From: Noviherbaspirillum massiliense JC206
GTDB lineage: Bacteria; Pseudomonadota; Gammaproteobacteria; Burkholderiales; Burkholderiaceae_D
Reading direction: 5' to 3'
DNA: 64,000 nt
Assembly: GCF_000312045.1 (NCBI RefSeq)
Contig: NZ_HE978634.1
Location: 1,854,098-1,918,097 of the forward strand
Of the stretch, positions 59,372 through 64,000 are shown one piece after another. The notes under the pieces were generated by a model. The model had not been told where the DNA came from and made no database searches. It saw nothing but the letters and a program-made list of their open reading frames with translations. Position numbers and translations under genes: made by a program. Every line of letters starts with the position of its first letter. The first letter of the stretch is position 1.

Positions 59372-60524
59372 GCCTTGGATTTGGTAAGAAATCTGATAAG
59401 AAAGAATCCAAGTACGAAGCGAACGATCGAGAGTCCCGTTCGCAGTTCGGTGCCGCACTAGTTCGTCAAAAATTCCTTTGCGAAAATACCAACCAATACG
59501 ATTGGCCTTTTATTCTCGGAACCAGATACATCCCTATCCAACCTATTCCCTTGGAATTCACTTCAGGTTCGCGCCTCTTCATAAGACACATCGACCAAAT
59601 TTTCCAAATTTTTCAACGTGCACGCGGCAATAGGATGTAACGTTTCGCCGCCCACGATTCACTTTGGCTCAAAGCGCCACCACTCAGCATTTTTCCATTA
59701 GCGTTCGAGCAATCAAATAGCGCCTGCCGGATTTCCCTAGCCACAGCGGCTCGAAACAGGACCGCTTGCGAAGTGTTTGTTAGGAGCGCGCGGATGTACC
59801 TCGCTCATGGCGTATTTAACCTGCGGTCCGCCGTTGGCAATTCGTTATCGTTGTCCGCAAAGAACACCTTGTTTCGCAGTTAAATTCAATAACACCAGCT
59901 GCTAACAGGATCAGGCTGATCTAGTACTTAGGCATTTTTAGAGCGACCATTCACACGTCATTAGGTCTTCCATCATGTTCACAAAGTGCGAATATGAATC
60001 GGACTTAAGCCGGTTTGCGGTATCGGCCAATAACTAAAGAAGCGTCACGTAAGAAAGAAACAGTACCGCATGGGTGATGTGCGAAGAAGCCTTTCATCAT
60101 TGATCACCCTCAAACACCGCCTTCAATTCGGTGGATTATGTGGCCAATCGTTTTTACTGTAATAACTAGTCACTGTTTCAATGGGATTGCTGTAATAAAT
60201 AGTCACCATCTCAATGAGAATTACGCTCTAACGCTAAATGGCACTTTGGAATGGCAAGCCGGCCAATGCAGTAGAAAGGCATTCTCACTCTTCGACCACT
60301 CAATGACATTAGTGCACACGCAGTAGATGCTTATGCCGCACTATTCCGAGATTAGTGTGAGTACCCATATGACTTATGCCGTTAATCACGTCAAACGACG
60401 GGGCGAGGCGATTCAAGGCCAACAGAGAATGCCTCCACTCATCCTCTGAAGGACGGAATAGACAGGATCCTTCAGATACGACATAGCGCATCGCAGAGGT
60501 GATTAGCATCAACGAGGAGGTGTC
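59372..60524. other. Gene-poor junction between tRNA-Pro and the accessory operon
   Basis: About 1.15 kb with no recognisable gene on either strand. Base composition appears more AT-rich than the core, with several stretches of mixed short repeats, and the only open frames are short and lack family features. No integrase, att repeat or complete insertion sequence is seen. It looks like decayed DNA at a former insertion site. Confidence 0.6.
60157..60222 (+). repeat. Two imperfect 33-base tandem repeats
   Basis: Two copies with period 33 share CTGTAATAA, TAGTCAC and TCAATG segments, at roughly 75 percent identity. Terminal repeats of this kind occur at some insertion sequence ends (for example IS21 family), but no transposase is present, so this is only a possible relic. 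Confidence 0.5.
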
Positions 60525-61673
60525 GTGGTTACACCCAATATACCCCTAGAACGTAGCCTCGCCCCCGTTCATGAGTTAGGTGATCGAGCACCTCAACCGG
60601 GAATTGGCCTATGTCTCTCTGGAGGGGGTTATCGGGCGATGATTTTCCATTTGGGAGCACTCATTCGGCTGAATGAAGCCGGCCTACTTTCTCAATTAAC
60701 ACGCGTTTCCAGCGTTTCCGGCGGCTCAATTACGGCTGCCGTGTTAGGTATGAAATGGCAGAACCTTCGATTCATAAATGGAATCGCGTCAAATCTCATT
60801 CGCGAAGTAATCGATCCGATCCGGCGCTTCGCCCAGCATACAGTTGATATTCCGTCGATAATTACTGGCACCCTCTTGCCTGGCACTGCTAGCGATAGAG
60901 TGGCACGGGCTTACAGTGAATACCTATATGGCGATGAAACACTGCAATCGCTGCCAGATGACCCACCCCGCTTCGTTATTAATGCGGCGAACATCCAAAG
61001 CGGGGCGCTCGTAAGGTTTTCAAAACCCTATATCCGGGATTATAAGGTGGGCGAAATACGTAACCCCGCCGTTTCGTTGGCCATGGCGGTCACAGCCTCT
61101 TCCGCCTTCCCGCCCGTGCTATCCCCTGCTGTAATGAAGTTCACCCCCAATGCTTTCAGTCCCGTCAATAACGAAATGCTGGCAAGCGAAGAATTCCGTA
61201 AACAAATGGTGCTAAGTGACGGGGGCGTTTACGACAATCTTGGGTTGGAAACCGTATGGAAACGGTTGGACACGGTGCTGGTATCCGATGCTGGTATGAA
61301 ATTCGCCCCGGATCATCACCCTGCCGAGGACTGGGTGCGGCATAGCAGGCGTGTGTTGGAACTAATTGACAACCAAGTGCGCGGCCTGCGCAAAAGGCAA
61401 TTGATCAGCGCATTTCAAGCCGGCCTGCGTCGAGGATGCTACTGGGGAATTGGAACAGACATCAATAGTTACGGGCTGGATGATGCACTGCCCTGTCCTC
61501 CGGATCGCACAGATGAGCTTGCCCATGAGCCTACCAGACTGGCAAAACTTCCGGATGAAGTACAGGAGCGGTTGATTAACTGGGGGTATGCCGTATGTGA
61601 CGCGGCAGTGCGACGTTATCTGGATCCTTCCCTGGCACCGCCGACGCAGTTTCCTTATGCATCGGGAGTTTGA
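60525..61673 (+). CDS. Patatin-like phospholipase
   Basis: A 382-residue patatin-type lipid hydrolase with a Ser-Asp dyad. The oxyanion loop is SGGGYRA at 32-38. The nucleophile is Ser65 in SVSGG, where the usual first Gly of GxSxG is Ser63. The catalytic Asp232 is in LSDGGVYDNLG. There is no signal peptide or membrane helix, so it should act on inner membranes or lipids from the cytosol. The GTG start has GAGGAGG 5 bases upstream. Patatins are effectors in some anti-phage systems such as CBASS, and the neighbours here make a similar role worth testing. Confidence 0.88.
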   Translation: MVTPNIPLERSLAPVHELGDRAPQPGIGLCLSGGGYRAMIFHLGALIRLNEAGLLSQLTRVSSVSGGSITAAVLGMKWQNLRFINGIASNLIREVIDPIRRFAQHTVDIPSIITGTLLPGTASDRVARAYSEYLYGDETLQSLPDDPPRFVINAANIQSGALVRFSKPYIRDYKVGEIRNPAVSLAMAVTASSAFPPVLSPAVMKFTPNAFSPVNNEMLASEEFRKQMVLSDGGVYDNLGLETVWKRLDTVLVSDAGMKFAPDHHPAEDWVRHSRRVLELIDNQVRGLRKRQLISAFQAGLRRGCYWGIGTDINSYGLDDALPCPPDRTDELAHEPTRLAKLPDEVQERLINWGYAVCDAAVRRYLDPSLAPPTQFPYASGV

Positions 61674-61766
61674 GTCGTTTACGTACAGTTAGCGCTATTT
61701 CAATTTGACAGTACATGGTAATTCCGGATTGGCCATTGACTGCCGAATCAGTTAGGAGGAAGGCTC

Positions 61767-63716
61767 ATGTTCCCGAACACCAGCAAGGAATACCGCGAAG
61801 AGCCGGCTGACCATCTACCCAATCTACCGCCGTTTCGACGGCTCAAGGCGTACGCGTTCGACCCAAGCCTATCCCTTCGCCTAGAAACAGCGGCAATCAA
61901 CCACACGACCTTTGAAATACCGTGGGACAGCAAATTAAAACCCGGGCCACGAGGCGACTATATTGAAGTGGTGGACTATGATCCAGCGAGCGGGTGCTGG
62001 TATGACCCCGTCGACTTGAATGCGACGCATATCCTTGCCCAGGACGGTCTCCCGCCGTCGCAGGGCAATCCACAGTTTCACCAACAAATGGTCTATGCCG
62101 TGGCTATGAACACGATTTCAAATTTTCAACGTGCACTTGGGCGGCAAGTCATGTGGTCATCGCGCGACGTCCCTGCATCAAAAGCCACGGGGGCCCAGCG
62201 CGATCAATATGTGCCAACTCTGCGTATCTATCCCCATGCATTGCGCGCAGCTAATGCCTATTACAGCCCGAAAAAGAAAGCCTTGCTCTTTGGTTATTTC
62301 CAGGGCCCGACCGGCACCGTATTTTCATGTTTATCACAGGATATTGTCGTACATGAGACGACGCATGCTCTGCTTGATGGAATGCATCGAAGGTACGTGG
62401 AGGACAATCACCCCGATACGTTGGCCTTCCATGAGGCGTTTGCAGATCTGGTCGCCCTGTTCCAGCATTTCACGCTGCCTGAAGTCCTTAAGCATCAGCT
62501 GGAACGGACACGCGGCAACCTCGAGGCGCATACATTGTTAGGCGAGCTTGCTCAGGAATTCGGGGAAGCGACGGGTCGCTACGGGGCCCTGCGCAGTGCT
62601 ATTGGAGAAATTGGGCCTGATGGCGAGTGGCACCTTATCAAACCGAATCCCAGGCGCCTGCATGAGGCCGCAGCTCCGCATGAGCGGGGCTCAATTTTAG
62701 TGGCCGCCGTGTTCTCGGCCTTCCTAGCCATTTACAAGGCACGGACGAAAGGCCTACTTGCTATTGCAAGCGCGGGGTCCGGGAAATTACCTGAGGGCAT
62801 ACTTCATCCTAGCCTGATCGAAGCCCTTGCCCTCCAGGCTACGAAAACGGCAAGGCACTTTTTATATATGTCGATTCGCGCGCTAGATTATTGCCCGCCG
62901 TTCGACATTACATTTGGTGACTATCTGCGCGCACTGATCACTGCAGACTATGACATGGTTCCCAATGACAAATACGGGTACCGGGTGGCCTTGATTGAAT
63001 CGTTTCGCCGTTGGGGCATTGTGCCGGAAGGGCTCAAAACGCTGTCAGAAGAGCAGTTGCGCTGGCCCTACGCCAAGCTCGAGTATGAACATGGTTGGAA
63101 TGCGCTCGCGGCGGTGGCCGACAATTTAAAAGAACTCATAAGTAATGCGCTGTATGTCGACGAACGCAAAAATGTATTCGACTACTTGAAAGATGCGCGA
63201 ATAAAAACGCATGAGTTTTTGCGTGGCGCGCTGACGAGAAAGGAAGAACAAGCTCAACGCGAAGCGTTCATGAAAGTGACAGGACTAAATTTGTCGCCTG
63301 AGATAAAAGAGGTCGCAAGCCAACTCTATCGTCGACCAGAAAAAGCTGTGGAGCTACCTTCTTTTGAAGTGCATTCAGTATTGCCTACGCTGCGCGTTAC
63401 CCCTGACGGGGAGATTAAAAAACAATTGATCATTTCGGTAACCCAGAGGGTCGCCGCGGACATTAATCGTGATGATCCAAGCTGCGGGACATTCGATTTC
63501 CGCGGTGGAAGCACGCTTATCTTTGATATGGACGGCGATCCGACCCTGCGGTATGCCATCACCCGTCCGATTGGCGATCAAAAGCGCCTGGAGGCGATTC
63601 AAGCCTATAAAAGTGCCCGCAGCGAAAAGCGCTTTTCACTGCGGGAGACCTACTTCAGCGGTCTTTCGCTGTCATTGGAAGAAGAACCATTTTGTTTCTT
63701 GCATGACGAGTACTAG
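61767..63716 (+). CDS. Thermolysin-type (gluzincin) metallopeptidase of unusual architecture
   Basis: A 649-residue protein with a clear gluzincin zinc site: HETTH at 196-200, with Glu223 and Asp227 in HEAFAD, the same E-x3-D pattern as the M4 third ligand. There is no signal peptide or M4 propeptide, so it appears cytosolic. The region after about residue 430 has no family I recognise and includes a long helical stretch and a beta-rich C-terminus. TAGGAGGAAGG precedes the ATG. It lies 93 bases after the patatin gene and 9 bases before the MBL-type gene. It could activate or process a partner, which is an inference. Confidence 0.75.
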   Translation: MFPNTSKEYREEPADHLPNLPPFRRLKAYAFDPSLSLRLETAAINHTTFEIPWDSKLKPGPRGDYIEVVDYDPASGCWYDPVDLNATHILAQDGLPPSQGNPQFHQQMVYAVAMNTISNFQRALGRQVMWSSRDVPASKATGAQRDQYVPTLRIYPHALRAANAYYSPKKKALLFGYFQGPTGTVFSCLSQDIVVHETTHALLDGMHRRYVEDNHPDTLAFHEAFADLVALFQHFTLPEVLKHQLERTRGNLEAHTLLGELAQEFGEATGRYGALRSAIGEIGPDGEWHLIKPNPRRLHEAAAPHERGSILVAAVFSAFLAIYKARTKGLLAIASAGSGKLPEGILHPSLIEALALQATKTARHFLYMSIRALDYCPPFDITFGDYLRALITADYDMVPNDKYGYRVALIESFRRWGIVPEGLKTLSEEQLRWPYAKLEYEHGWNALAAVADNLKELISNALYVDERKNVFDYLKDARIKTHEFLRGALTRKEEQAQREAFMKVTGLNLSPEIKEVASQLYRRPEKAVELPSFEVHSVLPTLRVTPDGEIKKQLIISVTQRVAADINRDDPSCGTFDFRGGSTLIFDMDGDPTLRYAITRPIGDQKRLEAIQAYKSARSEKRFSLRETYFSGLSLSLEEEPFCFLHDEY

Positions 63717-63725
63717 GAGATCGAA

Positions 63726-64000
63726 ATGGCTCCAAGGACAAGAAATGCGCCAGGGAAAAAACCATTGGAACATCAAACCGTTTCCGGTCGCCGCAGCACA
63801 GACCAGAAAGGTGATAACCCAATCGCGGAAACTCCACGCTTGCGTATCCGCATGTACCGACATGGCTTGGGAGATTGTCTCCTGCTCCGCTTTGCGCAAT
63901 CTTCCGACCGCACATTCAATATCGTCATTGACTGCGGCTTAATCGGCGTCGCACGAAACCCGAAAGAGACAATGGCAAGGGTAGTGCAAGATATATCAAC
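63726..64000 (+). CDS. Metallo-beta-lactamase-fold protein, 5' part only
   Basis: The gene runs off the right edge; 91 codons are visible. After a basic, low-complexity first 37 residues, the start of an MBL fold is visible: RMYRHGLGDCLLLRF (42-56), then the strand NIVIDCGLIG (65-74). This resembles the ComEC-like MBL group, which begins with a GxGD loop and an ID-G turn. The metal-binding HxHxDH motif would be beyond the window. AGGAGA overlaps the upstream stop, so it is coupled to the peptidase gene. Confidence 0.7.
   Translation, partial: MAPRTRNAPGKKPLEHQTVSGRRSTDQKGDNPIAETPRLRIRMYRHGLGDCLLLRFAQSSDRTFNIVIDCGLIGVARNPKETMARVVQDIS

Noticed and set aside
60138-60326. Short plus-strand frame over the 33-base repeats
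   Set aside because: The repeats explain its composition, there is no ribosome binding site, and it resembles no known protein.
60309-60512. Minus-strand 67-residue frame just upstream of the patatin gene
   Set aside because: No ribosome binding site or recognisable motif, opposite to the operon direction, and in gene-poor DNA. A decayed gene cannot be excluded.
59372-64000. CRISPR array or integrase near tRNA-Pro
   Set aside because: No regular repeat-spacer pattern and no integrase motif were seen in this region.

Overview
The window is 64 kb of a betaproteobacterial chromosome. Gene content and order point to Burkholderiales, most likely Oxalobacteraceae (Herminiimonas / Herbaspirillum / Noviherbaspirillum type). 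The indicators are the hfq-hflX-hflK-hflC-DUF2065-hisZ-purA run, the ndk-rlmN-pilF-rodZ-ispG-hisS-yfgM-bamB-der run, and a full TCA-cycle cluster with a GntR regulator facing mdh. The genus is an inference from remembered gene order, not a search result.

Layout. (1) 0.1-2.0 kb: tandem cyclophilins ppiA (exported) and ppiB (cytosolic), then lpxH, all on +. (2) 2.1-6.8 kb, minus strand: yceH, cysE, rlmB and rnr. (3) 7.0 kb: tRNA-Leu(CAG) with its own promoter and terminator. (4) 7.3-23.6 kb: one long minus-strand run of 17 genes, from ndk (upstream) to a phosphoribosyltransferase (downstream), with gaps of only a few bases or overlaps at many junctions. It covers rRNA modification, pilus and cell-shape factors, isoprenoid and histidine functions, outer-membrane assembly, ribosome GTPases, Hfq, the HflKC membrane complex and purine synthesis. 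(5) 23.8-24.5 kb: a Bax-inhibitor-1-type membrane protein on +, sharing a bidirectional terminator with rlmD. (6) 24.5-30.4 kb, minus strand: surE-pcm-nlpD-rpoS-exonuclease-rlmD, a stationary-phase/stress block. (7) 30.5-37.4 kb: quinone oxidoreductase behind a TetR-type inverted repeat, a DinG-type helicase, a DUF465 protein, a PP2C phosphatase, zapE with an overlapping exported protein, and a glycine-rich lipoprotein. (8) 37.4-55.0 kb: the TCA block. On minus it runs sdhCDAB-sdhE-gltA-sucA-sucB-lpdA. The regulator gene gntR lies upstream of these, and on + are mdh, an HpcH/HpaI-family lyase, a small exported protein and acnA. Together they encode citrate synthase, aconitase, the 2-oxoglutarate dehydrogenase complex, succinate dehydrogenase and malate dehydrogenase. 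(9) 55.2-59.2 kb: DUF2863 protein, M14 peptidase plus CYTH protein, and a Bug-type solute-binding protein.

At 59.25 kb a tRNA-Pro(GGG) marks the end of the core chromosome. About 1.15 kb of gene-poor DNA follows, then what looks like an accessory operon that runs off the right edge. It encodes a patatin-like phospholipase, a 649-residue thermolysin-type (HExxH...ExxxD) metallopeptidase of unfamiliar architecture, and the start of a metallo-beta-lactamase-fold protein. This lipase-protease-MBL set next to a tRNA gene is the best candidate here for an undescribed system. A defence or conflict role is a hypothesis only.
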